DNA of 64,000 nt from Gymnothorax reevesii (Eukaryota; Chordata; Actinopteri; Anguilliformes; Muraenidae). The notes under the pieces are model-generated. The model saw nothing but the letters and a program-made list of their open reading frames with translations, ran no database searches and was not told where the DNA came from. This document shows, in pieces, positions 30,495-43,500 of the stretch (positions are counted from its first letter, which is position 1; the number at the start of each line of letters is the position of its first letter). Made by a program: the position numbers and the translations under genes. Location of the stretch: the NCBI GenBank assembly GCA_029721435.1, contig CM056574.1:71777501-71841500 (forward strand), given 5' to 3'.

Positions 30495-31320
30495 GAGAGA
30501 GAAAGAAAGAGAGAGACACAGACGGACTTATTACCTACACTCTGCCAGACTGCCCCTCTAATGTGTGTGTGTGTGTGAGAGAGAGAAAGAGACAGACGCA
30601 CACACACATGCATTCATACACACACCCGACACACACACACGTCTGTGTTTGTCAGTGGAAAAAATACAGCGTCAGCGATTTAACAGGCCGGTATAGGCAA
30701 ATTTCAGAGCGGTTCTTTAAAAAGTCTTAGATGACACCTATGTGTGTGTTTATGTGTGTGTGAGGGAGAGAGAGAAAGAAAGAGAGAGAGACACAGATGG
30801 ACTTACTACCAACACTCTGCCAGACTGCCACTCTAGTGTGTGTGTGTGTGTGTGTGTGTGTGAGAGTGAGAGAGAGAGCGAGAGAAAGAGACAGACACAC
30901 ACACACACACACATGCATTCATTCACACACCCTACACACACATGCATTCTCACACAAACCCACACACACACCCACACCCGTCTGTGTTTCTCACTGGAAA
31001 AAATACAGCGTCAGCGATTTAACAGGCCGATATAGACAAATTTTAGAGCGGTTCTTTAAGCGATCATAGATGATTCCTGTTTGTGTGTGTGTGAGGGAGA
31101 GAGAGAAAGAAAGAGAGAGAGACACAGACGAACTTACTACCAACACTCTGCCAGACTGCCACTCTAGTGTGTGTGTGTGTGTGTGTGTGTGTGAGAGACA
31201 GACGCACAAACACAAATGCATTCATAAACACACCTCACACATACATGCATGCTCACACACACACACACACACAAATACGTGCATAGGATATGCTGTAAAT
31301 ATGAAATTAATCCACACGTG
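30495..31320 (+). repeat. GA/CA-rich satellite array, R1 unit 1 (right part)
   Basis: Two to three imperfect units of roughly 300-340 bp. Each has CCCGTCTGTGTTT, GGAAAAAATACAGCGTCAGC, TTTAACAGGCCGGTATAG, then GTGTGAGGGAGAGAGAGAAA, CTGCCAGACTGCC and a long GT or CA run. Open frames on both strands are microsatellite artefacts. The array continues into a non-repetitive tail to about 31680. Confidence 0.75.
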
Positions 31321-32975
31321 TAGAAATGCTTGTGAAAATATCAGATAGTATTAATATCGTCATTATAAAATCCATTTTATTTATTTATTTATTTACGTAT
31401 TATTTGTATTATTTTATGTATATCATCACTCACTGAATTGTTATCTGTCAGTCCAAAAATGGTTTGGCAATTTTGTTTATAATACAGTCATGCCAATTAA
31501 GCTTTTTGAATTGGAAAAAATAGAAATGATAGACAGACAAACTAATGTTTCTAATGTGTTTTCATGCATTGTTTTAACATTTTGATATGGAAAGATGATG
31601 CCATTGTTGCCTGCGTCTGGTAAGTATGACTGGTGATGTATTCATTCAACACAAATAACATGGTCTAAGCTTTTCTCATGTCTGATCCATTCACTATTGG
31701 TGGCAAAATTTTAGCAAGCACACTTAGCATTTTCTCTGCGGAAATGCAGTCCAGTTCCTCTTATTAGTGTGCTTGCAAGGCAAGCACACGACTGATCTTC
31801 TAAAGTTTTCTTATTCTGCTTATTCCGCTTATTCCTCTTATTCCTCTTCTTCCGTTCACTCATTTCCGTGGCCCCCTACTCCTCCTAGGGCTTTCGAGAT
31901 AGAGACACCGTTCCAACTCTGAGACGTCCAGGCTAATCTGAACGTGATGATTTGTTCAAATCATTACGATATCTCGTTTCGTTTGTTCGGTATTCGCATT
32001 TTTCCGACGAAATTTCATTGCCATTGAAATGAATGGGTAGAAATTTGGAGTGATGATGTCATAATGCACTCCTCCACTCTAGGCGTTAGAGTGAGAGCAG
32101 CAGACAAAAGATTCAGGAATTTTTTTTTTTTAAATCGCTCTTCCGGCCACAATTTCAAACGTACACTAACAAATTATACATCAAGACGTAGGAAAATTCG
32201 TGCAGGCCTGAAAAATGACAGTGTGGAAGAAGAGCGATTAAGTCTTGAGACTCTAGGCCCCCTCAAGCAACAGAAGTGCAGCCCCACTGCCCCATAGACA
32301 GCCATTGCAACAGAAGCAGAAAAGTTTGGGAAGAGAGCAGACGAAACTGCTGTTTTTAAATAGTCACCCTGACCACATACTTTACTCTACAAAATAAAAA
32401 ATAAATGTGGACGATCCCGAGGGTCCCCTCTCACTCAGGGTACTTTCGTTTTTACCATAGCACCTACGGTCTCAGAGAAAATGGCAGTAGTTCGGACAGT
32501 GTCATTGAGCCACTCCACCATAGGCAGCCATTATAACAGGAGCTGAGAGCTGAGAGGCCTTTTTGAAATCGCCAGCCTGACCACATACTTGACTGTACAA
32601 AAATAATATATACATGTGTACGATCCCCAGAGTCTCCTCTCACTTACGGTACATTCGTTTTTACCATAGGACCTACTGTCTCCGAGAAAATGGCAGTAGT
32701 TCAGACAGTGTCATTGAGCCACTCCCCCATAGGCAGCCATTATAACAGGAGGTGACAGTTGAGAGGCCTTTTGAAATCGCCACCCTGACCACATTCTTGA
32801 CCGTACAAGAAAAATAAATACATGGCTACGATCAGCAGAGTCTCCTCTCACTCAGGGTATTTTTGTTTTTACCATAGGACCTACGGTCTGTGAGAAAATG
32901 GCAGTAGTTTGGACAGTGTGAATAAAGAATTCTTTGAATTCCTCTCTGTCAAACATCGTTTGTGAGAGAGCAAGC

Positions 32976-34724
32976 TAGTCCCCCCAGGAATCCGCGATTC
33001 CGCGATCGCGGAATTTACCGCGGATTTCAAAGCCCTCCGCGGAAATCTAAGCAATCCGCGGAATATAGGGCGAGGTGCAGAATTTTATATTTTACATGTA
33101 TTTTTCATCCCGCCCGCTAGATTTTTCGGTCAGATAAACGGGATCTAAGACTCACAGCTGGTGCTGCCGGTTACGGAAACTGATTTTTTTCTGCTGTATG
33201 CAGCATAAACAATATAAAAAGATGGACGCAGCACCCTGATTTGAAAAAAGAAGCCCATGTGGAAGTACCGTAGAATGGCATTCTATTTAATGGCCAGCAG
33301 ATGGCGACGTCAGTGGTTGCAGAAAGAAGTTCAATGCAATAGAAGTCTATGAGAAAATGATCCTACTTTCCGATCTGATTTTTAATTTAAATAATGATTT
33401 TTCACTTCATTTTATGTTAGCTATAGCAAGTTTCAGGTCTCCTTCGATATATCATGACATTCATTTTCGTGAATTATGGTCCTTTATAAACTCGAATAAA
33501 GTATAAAGCCTCTGGTCCTCGTCCGATACGGTCAGATCCAGAGCCACGTTCCTCCCCGGATCTTCGATTCACTTCTTCATCCTCGAACCAGTGGGTGACA
33601 TCACGGTAGCTTCATCCATCTTTTTATACAGTCTATGGTATGCAGCAACGTTTACAATATCCTGAGGATACAGTGAGTAATGTACACTTTGTCTAAATCT
33701 TTACTTTGGTCTTTGGCACTTGTTCAGTTACTAAGCCTCGTTCACCCATAGTTTGGTGAAATGTATTTTTCATCCCGCCCGCTAGATTTTTCGGTCAGAT
33801 AAACGGGATCTAAGACTCACAGCTGGTGCTGCCGGTTACGGAAACTGATTTTTTTCTGCTGTATGCAGCATAAACAATATAAAAAGATGGACGCAGCACC
33901 CTGATTTGAAAAAAGAAGCCCATGTGGAAGTACCGTAGAATGGCATTCTATTTAATGGCCAGCAGATGGCGACGTCAGTGGTTGCAGAAAGAAGTTCAAT
34001 GCAATAGAAGTCTATGAGAAAATGATCCTACTTTCCGACCTGATTTTTAATTTAAATAATGATTTTTCACTTCATTTTATGTTAGCTATAGCAAGTTTCA
34101 GGTCTCCTTCGATATATCATGACATTCATTTTCGTGAATTATGGTCCCTTATAAACTAGAATAAAGTATAAAGCCTCTGGTCCTCGTCCGATACGGTCAG
34201 ATCCAGAGCCACGTTCCTCCCCGGATCTTCGATTCACTTCTTCATCCTCAAACCAGTGGGTGACATCACGGTAGCTTCATCCATCTTTTTATACAGTCTA
34301 TGGTATGCAGCAACGTTTACAATATCCTGAGGATACAGTGAATAATGTACACTTTGTCTAAATCTTTACTTTGGTCTTTGGCACTAGTTCAGTTACTAAG
34401 CCTCGTTCACCCATAGTTTGGTGAAATGTTTTGCACTTTATAAGTTATGCAAATAAATCTGCTCAAGAGGGACAAAAAGAATAGTGATGCTGCTTATTTT
34501 ATAACCACAATGTTTCGCAGTGTTTTGGTATTGCAAATAATTTCATAAGAGAATTTTTGCTTCATTATTACATAAATTTGCTTTATAACTGGTCATTTTA
34601 GGTTTTTTTTAATGCCCACAGAAAATCAACTTTCAAGCCGCGGAATCAAGAATTTCTCTCCGCAGAATCAGGAATGTTCTCCGCGGAATCAGCACTTTTT
34701 CTCCGCTGATTCCTGGGGGGACTA
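32976..34724. mobile_element. TAGTCCCCCC inverted-repeat element (1749 bp)
   Basis: The ends TAGTCCCCCCAGGAATC and GATTCCTGGGGGGACTA are inverted. GCAAGC flanks both sides (32970-32975 and 34725-34730). The uninterrupted target is visible in R1 unit 1 as GAGAGCAAGCAGTCAGG, confirming the 6-bp duplication. Subterminal CCGCGGAAT motifs are frequent at both ends. The interior has a 665-bp tandem duplication and no recognisable protein. Superfamily unknown. Confidence 0.8.
33096..34425 (+). repeat. 665-bp tandem duplication inside the TAGTCCCCCC element
   Basis: Copies 33096-33760 and 33761-34425 both begin ATGTATTTTTCATCCCGCCC and proceed through TGGCCAGCAGATGGCGACG to CCATAGTTTGGTGAA. By eye they are nearly identical, implying a recent duplication. 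The related fragment in LINE C has a single copy. Confidence 0.8.
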
Positions 34725-34989
34725 GCAAGCAGTCAGGGGTGCATCGGTTTCCATAGAGACAGGCACACCCGTGTCTGAGAGAGGGAGAGGAAGAGACTGA
34801 CAGTTATAACTGATTGTAACTGTCATTAGAATGTTTGGTTTTTAAACTACTTCAAACATTCTAGATTAGGATTCTATAGAACAGTCTTCACTGGTAGACA
34901 ATGCAGGTGCTGCTGATGAGAGACTCAGATACAAACAAACTTACAAAAGCCCTGGTAGAGAAAATACACCCGCGCACACACAAGATTGA

Positions 34990-35213
34990 TACGCGCGCAC
35001 ACACACACACACACACACCCGTCTGTGTTTCTCACTGGAAAAAATACAGTGTCAGCGATTTAACAGGCCAGTATAGACAAATTTTAGAGCGCTTCTTTAA
35101 ACAATTTTAGATGATACCTGTGTGTGTGTTTGTGTGCGTGTGAGGGAGAGAAAGAAAGAAAGAGAGAGAGACACAGACAGACTTACTACCTACACTGCCA
35201 GACTGCCACTCTA

Positions 35214-35251
<38 letters not shown>

Positions 35252-35637
35252 AAGAGACAGACGTACACACACATGCATTGATACACACACCCCACACCGA
35301 CATGCATTTTGACACGCGCACACACACACACACACACACACCCGTCTGTGTTTGTCAGTGGAAATAATACAGCATCAGCGATTTAACAGGCCGGTATAGA
35401 CAAATTTCAGAGAGTGGTCCTTTAAACAATCTTAGATAATACCCGTGTGTGTGTTTGTGTGCGTGTGAGGGAGAGAGAGAAACACACAGACAGACTTACT
35501 ACCTACACACTGCCAGACTGCCACTCTAGTGTCTGTGTGAGTGTGTTTGTGTGTGTGTGTGTGTGTGTTTGAGAGAGAGAAAGACACAGACGCGCACACA
35601 CATGCATTCATACACAAACCCCACACACACATGAATT

Positions 35638-35676
<39 letters not shown>

Positions 35677-35971
35677 GCCTCTGTTTTTCACTGGAAAAAA
35701 TACAGCGTCAGCGATTTTACAAGCTGGTATAGACAAATTTCAGAGCGGTTCTTTAAACAATCTTAGATGATACCTGTGTGTGTGTTTGTGTGTCTGTGAG
35801 GGAGAAAGAGAAAGAAAGAGAGAGAGAGACACAGACAGACTAACTACCTTCACTCTGCCAGACTGCCACTCTAGTGTGTGTGTCTGTGTGTGTGTGTGTG
35901 AGAGAGAGATACAGACGCCCACACTCAAATGCATTCATACACACACCCCACACACACATGCATTCTCACAT

Positions 35972-36050
<79 letters not shown>

Positions 36051-36060
36051 TACATGCATA
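34990..36060 (+). repeat. Satellite array of R1 unit 2 with long CA runs
   Basis: Three units with the CCCGTCTGTGTTT / TACAGCGTCAGCGATTT / CTGCCAGACTGCC order, joined by GT, GA and CA microsatellites. The last CA run (35964-36047) exceeds 80 bp. No coding content. Confidence 0.8.
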
Positions 36061-36459
36061 GGATATGCTATAAACATGAAATTAATCCACACATATAGAA
36101 ATGCTTGTGAAAATATCAGATAGTATTAATTTCGTCATTATGAAATCCATTTAGTTAATTTATTTATTTACTTATTATTTTATGTATATCATCACTCAGT
36201 GAATTGTTACCTGTCTGTCCAAAAATGGTTTGGCAATTTTGTTTATAATACAGTCATGCCAAAAAAGCTTATTGAATTGGAAAAAATAGAATTGATTGAC
36301 CGACAGACAAACAAACTAATGTTTCTGATGTGTTTGCATGCATTGTTTTAACATTTTGATATGGAAAGATGATTCCATTGTTGCCTGCATCTGGTAAGTA
36401 TGACTGGTGATGTATTCATTCAACACAATTAACAAGGTCTAAGCTTTTCTCATGTCTGA

Positions 36460-37455
36460 TCCATTCACTGTTGGTGGCAAAATTTGAGCAAGCACACTTT
36501 GCATTTTCTCTGCGGAAATGCAGTCTTCTTCCTCTTATTCCTCTTCTTCCGTTCACCCATGTCCGTGGCCCCCTACTCCTCCTAGGGCTTTCGAAATAGA
36601 GACACCGTTCCAACTCTGAGACGACCAGGCCAATCTGAACGTGATGGCTTGTTCAAATCATTACGATATCTCGTTTCGTTTGTTCGGTATTTGCGTTTTT
36701 CCGACGAAATTTCGTTGCCATTGAAATGAATGGGTAGAATTTTGGAGTGATGATGTCATAATGCACTCCTCCACTCTAGACGTTAGAGTGAGAGCAGCAG
36801 ACAAAAGATTCGGGAAATATTTTTTTTAAATCGCTCCCCCGGGCACAATTTCCAATGTACACGAACAAATTTTACATCAAAACGTAGGAAAATTTGTGCA
36901 AGCCTGAAAAATGTCAGTGTGGAAGAAAAGCGATGAAGTATTGAGACTCTAGGCCCCCTCAAGCAACAGAAGTGCAGCCTTACTGCCCCATAGACAGCCA
37001 TTATAACAGAAGCAGAAAAGTTTGGGAAGAGAGCAGACAAAACTGCTGTTTTTAAATCGCCACCCTGACCACATACTTTACTCTGCAAGAAAAAAAATAG
37101 ATGGGGACGATCCCCACAGTCTCCTCTCACTCACGGTACTTTCGATTTTACCATAGCACCTTCGGTCTCCGAGAAAATGGCAGTAGTTCGGACAGTGTCA
37201 TTGAGCCACTCCCCCATAGGCAGCCATTATAACAGGAGCTGAGAGCTGAGAGGCCTTTTTGAAATCGCCAGCCTGACCACATACTTGACAGTACAAAAAT
37301 TAATTATACATGAGGACGATCAGCAGAGTCTCCTCTCTCTCAGGGTATTTTTGTTTTTACCATAGAACCTACGGTCTGCGAGAAAATCGCAGTAGTTTGA
37401 AAAATCGCATCGGTTAAAGTAAGTATGAGTGGTGATGTATTCATTCAAGCTTTTC
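36460..37455 (+). repeat. Macro-repeat R1, unit 3 (shortened)
   Basis: It starts with the TGATCCATTCACTGTTGG phrase and contains CCGACGAAATTTCGTTGCC and the CCTGACCACATACTT sub-repeats. It reaches a third copy of the boundary phrase at about 37461 without any satellite block. It is about 1.0 kb long, against 3.0 kb for unit 2. Confidence 0.6.
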
Positions 37456-38559
37456 TCAGGTCTGATCCATTCACTGTCGGTGGCAAAATTTGAGCAAGCA
37501 CACTTTGCATTTTCTCTGAGGAAATGCTGTCTAGTTATTATTATTATTATTATAGTTATTTTTATTTTTCCGTTGGTAAAAATAGTGCTGCAGCCTAAAT
37601 CGTGTAAGGGAAGGTGGTGCAATTTGGAGGGTTGGTCCAGAACCTTGCACTCACCTCAGAAACCAAAATTCACATATGTACGCCAGCAGGGGGCGCTAAA
37701 GCTGAGGGCAACGCGTTTTGGACTATAACTCCCAAACCGTATGTCTCACATTCAAAAACTTTATATCCTCAGATTCCCTAAATAGCCATGAATCACACAT
37801 TTCTGCCGATTAAATTTTTTCGCAAAATCGCAAAAACTGGAAAACCTACTTTTTCAAACCCCTCCTTGGGATTTTGTCCGATCAGTTTGTAATTTGGCAC
37901 GTACACTTTGGAGCCTCATGTAATCAAAAGTTATCAAAAGAATTTTGTTCGGTCATAATACGCATTTTAGCAAATAAAATTTTCTAGCTAGCTATGCAAA
38001 TGTTTGCATTGCTATATCTCGGTAAAAATAAATGCTAACAACACCAAATCTGAGATCTTAGGTTGGAATGGGACTGTTAGGGAATAAGCCAAATTTGGCT
38101 AATGTTAGCCACTAGGGGGCGCTGTAAAGGTGGGATATTTATATCTTTTAAATGCTATGACCGATTTTCACCAAATTTGGTGGGTAGGATGCTGGGTCAC
38201 TCTTGAGGCCATATCTTGAAGTTCATTATGACTGGTCAAACTAGGCATGGCTTATTACAAGATAAACAACAAACTTTTATTTTAGCTCAAGTATTTGGCA
38301 GAGGGCTCCCAAAGTTACAGGGTATATCTAGAATAGCAGACAGACCACCCATACCAAAAATTGTGAGTCAAGTTCACTAGGTGGCGCTGTAACAGAGGCA
38401 AATGCATTTTGGCTTGTAACTTCCACATTTTAAATCAAATCTTCATAAACTTTATATCCACATATTCCCCAAATAGAGTCACATCATGTGACATAGGCCG
38501 CACCCTCTTCCACCACATATTTTCTTTTTAAGTTGCTAGACATCAAAAACATACTTTTT
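37456..38559 (+). repeat. Dispersed repeat with GGGGGCGCT motifs (left of the L1)
   Basis: It contains AGCAGGGGGCGCTAAAGC and CACTAGGGGGCGCTGTAAAG, with intervening AAGTTATCAAAAGAA and CCTCCTTGGGATTTTG phrases. The family continues after the L1 at 44373 with GAACTCCTCCTAGTG. The final 15 bases are the L1 target duplication. Confidence 0.55.
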
Positions 38560-38751
38560 CGGGGGGTGCTGGTGAACCGTAAATGGAGTAATATGTGCTT
38601 CTTGGAGCTTCCGCAGATCCTTCGTCAATTTCAGAATTATACGACATTTTCGCACCGGAATCACATGCACAACGACTCGGATAGATTGGTTAAACATTGA
38701 TGTTTAATATTGGCTTGAACAGTATAACCTAAATGGCGTCAAAGCTCCCCC

Positions 38752-39621
38752 TTGACAAAGGGTACAGATAGTGACCCGCAAACCCCTCCCTCGCCCGGGA
38801 CAGAAAGAACTATAGATGCCGAGACGGTAAAGGCAGACATACTTTCCACTTTGAGAAAAGACATCTCCTCTATAATAAGAGAGGAGATCAAAAGCTCATT
38901 AGCAAGCAAATTTGAGTTGATAAGAAAAGAACTACGGGAGGTAAGAACTGAAATAACTAACAACACGGCTGCTACACGCGCCGAAATAGATCAGGTGAAA
39001 GTCAGCATAAAAGATGTCGAAAAGGGCCTGTCTGAGTGGACGGATGAAGTGGTGTCGGTGCAGGCCGGTGTAACTGATTTAAAGAAGTCAGTGGAAGAAT
39101 TAAGGGCAAAGTGTGAGGACATGGAGGGCAGGATGAGGAGGGTAAACATACGAATCACAGGAGTACCCGAGCAGCCAGGATCGAGTTCACCTGCGGCCGT
39201 TTCCAAACTGTTAAAGGAGGTGTTGCAGATGGAGAAAGAGGTGCGGGTCGAACGCTCACATCGCAGCACGATGCGGAAGACTGCTGGGGATAAACCGCGT
39301 GTTATCATCGCGAAATTACATTATGAAGGAGACGCCTGGGACATTCTTAGGAAGGCTCGGGACCGAGGCAGGCAATTAAACTGGAATGGAAGCCCAATCG
39401 CAATATTCCCGGACTTCACAACTAGCGTCGCTAAGGCCAGAGCGGCCTTTACGGACGTCAGGAACCTACTTCGAGGACGATCCAATGTTCGCTTTGGTAT
39501 TTTGTTTCCTGTTCGGTTCCGAATTTCTCATAACAATGTGGAGAAGGAATTTCTGGACGCTGCTAAAGCTACTGACTATGTAAGGAGGGAGATAATTCCC
39601 TCAACTGAAACGGAGAACTGA
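38752..39621 (+). CDS. L1-type ORF1 protein, intact (289 aa)
   Basis: This is the RNA-binding chaperone of L1 retrotransposition. The frame reads a short acidic N-terminus, then a long heptad-like coiled coil (about 20-125, for example SSIIREEIKSSLASKFELIR) for trimerisation. An RRM opens at RRVNIRITGVPEQ (about 130), and a C-terminal domain follows with FPDFTTSVAKARAAFTDVRN (about 220) and RISHNN. Length and order match vertebrate L1 ORF1 proteins. No stop or frameshift. The first ATG is used; an upstream in-frame start was not seen. ORF2 lies downstream on the same strand but is dead. Confidence 0.88.
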   Translation: MTKGTDSDPQTPPSPGTERTIDAETVKADILSTLRKDISSIIREEIKSSLASKFELIRKELREVRTEITNNTAATRAEIDQVKVSIKDVEKGLSEWTDEVVSVQAGVTDLKKSVEELRAKCEDMEGRMRRVNIRITGVPEQPGSSSPAAVSKLLKEVLQMEKEVRVERSHRSTMRKTAGDKPRVIIAKLHYEGDAWDILRKARDRGRQLNWNGSPIAIFPDFTTSVAKARAAFTDVRNLLRGRSNVRFGILFPVRFRISHNNVEKEFLDAAKATDYVRREIIPSTETEN

Positions 39622-40519
39622 ACTGTATCCTTTCTGTGAGTGAAACTGCTGACTGGTTTACATTTATTGTCTTAAATCAGACGATGTTCAATGCCGGCCT
39701 TTTTTGTACGGGGCTGCGCGCGTTTGTTCTGTATTAGATGGGTAACCATGCAAGCCACTGTTTTTATGCAAGATGGCACCATATAGTCAGGATTTGATTT
39801 GATTCCAAGGGGATTATATATAAATGTCCAGCAATTACTGAGCAGCATATTCTGACACAGCTGTGTTTCCAATTAATCCCAATTTAATATTAATATAACT
39901 TATTGTTATATTCGTTAAAGCAAGTCTTAATGATACGACTGACTCCCTATCCTATAGATATTATGCGTAGGGTTGAATTATGTTGGTTTTGGAGAATTTA
40001 TGTTAGGTGGTCGTAATCTTAGTTTTTTTTTGTGGGGTTCTGCGGGAGCCTGAGTGGTTTCTGACGATCTGAGTTCTGTTTGGATCTTTATCCAAGCAAA
40101 GGCGAGCATTCTGCGCTAATGCTCGCATAGCTGCCTGTTCTGAATGGCAGCAAGGGCCTACGGCCCAAAAAACTGACTGGACAGTAATGTTGACCAAGTT
40201 CATGGCTTTCTTCACTGTGTTGTTCAATTCAGCGCTTGCTGATCCCACTGTTCTGCAGGGATCTTACAGTGAAAATAAGGGTAATAAGAATACTGATAAC
40301 ACTGCTGTATTCGTTATTAAATGTGCGCCACATAATTTTTATTTTTATTTATTCTTTTTTTTATCTTAATTCTTCAAAATGAATTTCCTTTTTGCATTCT
40401 CTTGTTTCCCACTAGCCGCAATACTTGTCTTTTGTATCCATGCATTAACATGCACATACGTGTGGATTGCATATGTTTTTTGGCCTCCTTTTTGGCCTAT
40501 TTTAATACATAGACAGGTT

Positions 40520-43500
40520 AACTTTACATCAACTAAAGTTCTTAAAGATTTAGAGGGGAGATATGTTCTGGTCAATGGTTTTATTGATGGAATTCAGGTT
40601 TCTCTCATGAACATATACGCTCCAAATGAGGATGAACCTGGGTTTATTAGCACAATCTTCAATATAATATTCAAGCATGGCTGTGGAATTCTTCTTCTAG
40701 GAGGGGACTTTAACTGTGTTATGTCCCAGCGGGAAGATAGACAACCCCCCTCAAAATTGCCTGGGCCTAGAATGAGTAAGACATTAAAACGCCTCTCAAT
40801 GGAGGCTGGACTAGTAGACATTTGGAGAAGCAAGTTCCCTAAAAATAGAAACTGTACATTTTATTCTCATTCACATGCATCTTATTCCAGGATCGATCTT
40901 TTTCTTACTCCTAAAGCAGAGCTATATAGAATCAAAGATATAAAGATCTTATCAATTACTGTCTCCGACCACACACCTATTGCATTAGCATGGAATTTAG
41001 GTCATAGACCAACTACTAAACAATGGAGATTTAATGCTTCAATTTTAAACGATAAGGACTTCATTACGTTTGTGACAACCGAATTGAATAACTATCTGGA
41101 CATAAATAGTACACCGGAAATGTCACCATTAATACTTTGGGATTGTGCTAAAGCATATTTAAGAGGGCGTATCATTTCATTTGCAAGCACAAAGAAAAAG
41201 AAAAGGGAAGCAAAACAGACAGAATTGGAAGATAGAATAAGGGAACTTGAACACCAACATAAAAGAACACCAACCTCTAAATTACTTACCCTCCTCAAAC
41301 AAGCACGTAGAGACTTAGATAGCTTAACTACAGAAAAGATTGAGGGCAACTTAAGGTTTACTAACCAAAAATATTACGAAAGTGGCAATAAGGCAAGTAG
41401 ACTGCTAGCATTTAGACTCAAAAAACAGCAGTCATCCAACATGGTGCAGAAATTAAAGTTTGACAGCCTCACTCTCACAAAACCAGATGAGATTTCGCAG
41501 TCATTTGCAAAATTTAATGAATCCCTGTACAAAGATACGGACACATGTACAGATGAGGAGGAAATAGCACAATTTCTGAAATGCGCTAAACTAACAGAAC
41601 TACCTGAACCGTTGGCAATAGAATTGGACGAACCTATTAAGGAATCTGAGATAAGAGAGACTATCTCCGCTCTAAAAAATAATAAAAGTCCAGGCCAAGA
41701 TGGATTTATCAATGAATTTTATAAGGCATTTAAAGATAAAATATCAAAACTATTGTTGAAAGCCTATCACCATGCACTTCAGGGTGGAATCATGGCCCCT
41801 CCTGGAGAGAGGCAACAATAGTAGTAATACACAAAGAAGGAAAAGACCGTACAAAATGTCAATCGTATAGGCCAATATCACTCTTAAACACAGATTTATG
41901 TATATTAACAGCCATCTTAGCGAGACGTGTCAGTAAAGTCATTACAAATATAATCCATCCTGATCAGACGGGGTTTATAACAGGAAGATATTATGGCGAT
42001 AATATCAGACGATTGTTAAATCTAATGTCCCACTCAAAAGTAAAACAGGAGGAAACAATGATTTTGTCTCTCGATGCCCAAAAGGCGTTCAATCGAGTAT
42101 CTTGGAAATACTTATTCCAAACATTAAAACGATTTTGATTTGGTCCAAATTTTGTAAAGTGGATACAAATACTGTACTCTGACCCTCAAGCGACTGTTAA
42201 GGTAAATGGGTTCTTAACAAAACGATTTACTTTAGAACGCGGATGCAGGCAAGGCTGCTCCCTATCGCCCCTGTTGTTTAATATTAGTATTGAACCCTTC
42301 GCACAACTCATTAGGGATAATAATAACATAAAAGGCTTAACAATAAATGAGGAACAGCATAAATTGTCACAACATGCTGACAATGTTTTTTATATCTGTC
42401 AGAGCCAGAAAAAACAATACCACATTTAAAAGATCTCATCTCGACATTCGGATATTTTTCAGGCTACAAAGTGAATGGAGACAAAACAATGGCTATGGAC
42501 ATAGGGCGGGAAATTCCACAAATGATCAAACGGCAGAGCGGGTTCTACTGGCCAAAGGAGGGCATCAAATATCTTGGCATCCAAATTCCAACATCATTGG
42601 AAATATTATATGATGTAAATTATAAGAGAACAATTAAAAATATTACCAGGGATTTGGAGCGTTGGTCAGTACTGCCCCTATCCCTATTGGGTCGTATTGA
42701 AAGTGTGAGAATGAACCTACTGCCCAAACTCTTGTACCCATTTCAGATGCTTCCTATCGACATTCCTAAAGCTACATTTGATAAATTGGACAGACTTATT
42801 GCAAAATTCATATGGCAAGGGAGGAGGCCAAGAATCAGAGTGAAAACATTACAGCTGTCAAAAGTAAAGGGAGGGCTCAAGCTTCCAAATTTAAGATATT
42901 ATTTCTGGGCGGCACAATTGAGACCTTTGATAATATGGCTACAAGATTTGTCATGTACACGCTGGCTAAATATAGAGAAAAATCAGTGTGATAGACCTCT
43001 TATGAGTTTTCCTTTCCTGAGCATCCCCGTTAAGGAAATTCAAATGGGCAATTGGACCAGCGTCACATTGAAAATCTAAAGGAAAATAAAATTAACATTT
43101 GGATTGTCCAAAACTATTTCCGCAATGACCCCTTTTGAGTGTCTGATGGATTTCAAAACTTGTCATGTCGATGTGGGTTTTAAAAAATGGAAAGAGTATG
43201 GGCTGATTAGATTATATCAACTTCATAGGGACGGAAGCTTTAAATCCTTTGAACAGTTAAAAGTAGAATTTACACTCCCCAATACAGATTTTTTCCGATA
43301 TTTACAGTTAAGAAGCTTCCTGATAAAGCATAAAGAGTGGCATAAAGTATTAGAGCCCACCCCAATTGAAGAGTTCCTAAAAAAAGTGGAAACGGGAAAC
43401 AGAGTGAGAAAAGTTATTAGTGATCTGTATCAAGTATATCAGTGCACTATTGAGAATGATACATATCAGGTAAAAAGAAGATGGGAAACTGAAATGAACA

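Larger units (their letters stand above)
31683..36460 (+). repeat. Macro-repeat R1, unit 2
   Basis: It begins TGATCCATTCACTATTGGTG and ends where the same phrase recurs (36460). It contains CCGACGAAATTTCATTGCC, three 200-bp sub-repeats around CCTGACCACAT (32350-32900) and GACAGTTATAACTGATTG (34798). A satellite block (34990-36060) and an AT-rich tail complete it. A 1749-bp element is inserted at 32976. Without that insertion the unit is about 3.0 kb. Confidence 0.65.

Noticed and set aside
30495..31348. Many open frames on both strands in the GA/GT/CA arrays (also 34901-36123)
   Set aside because: They are translations of microsatellites (runs of Cys/Val, His/Thr, Glu/Arg) with no domain content.
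40379..40500. Hydrophobic N-terminus that resembles a signal peptide or membrane protein
   Set aside because: It is non-L1, T-rich sequence fused by chance to the L1 endonuclease frame; no gene boundary or family match supports a secreted protein.
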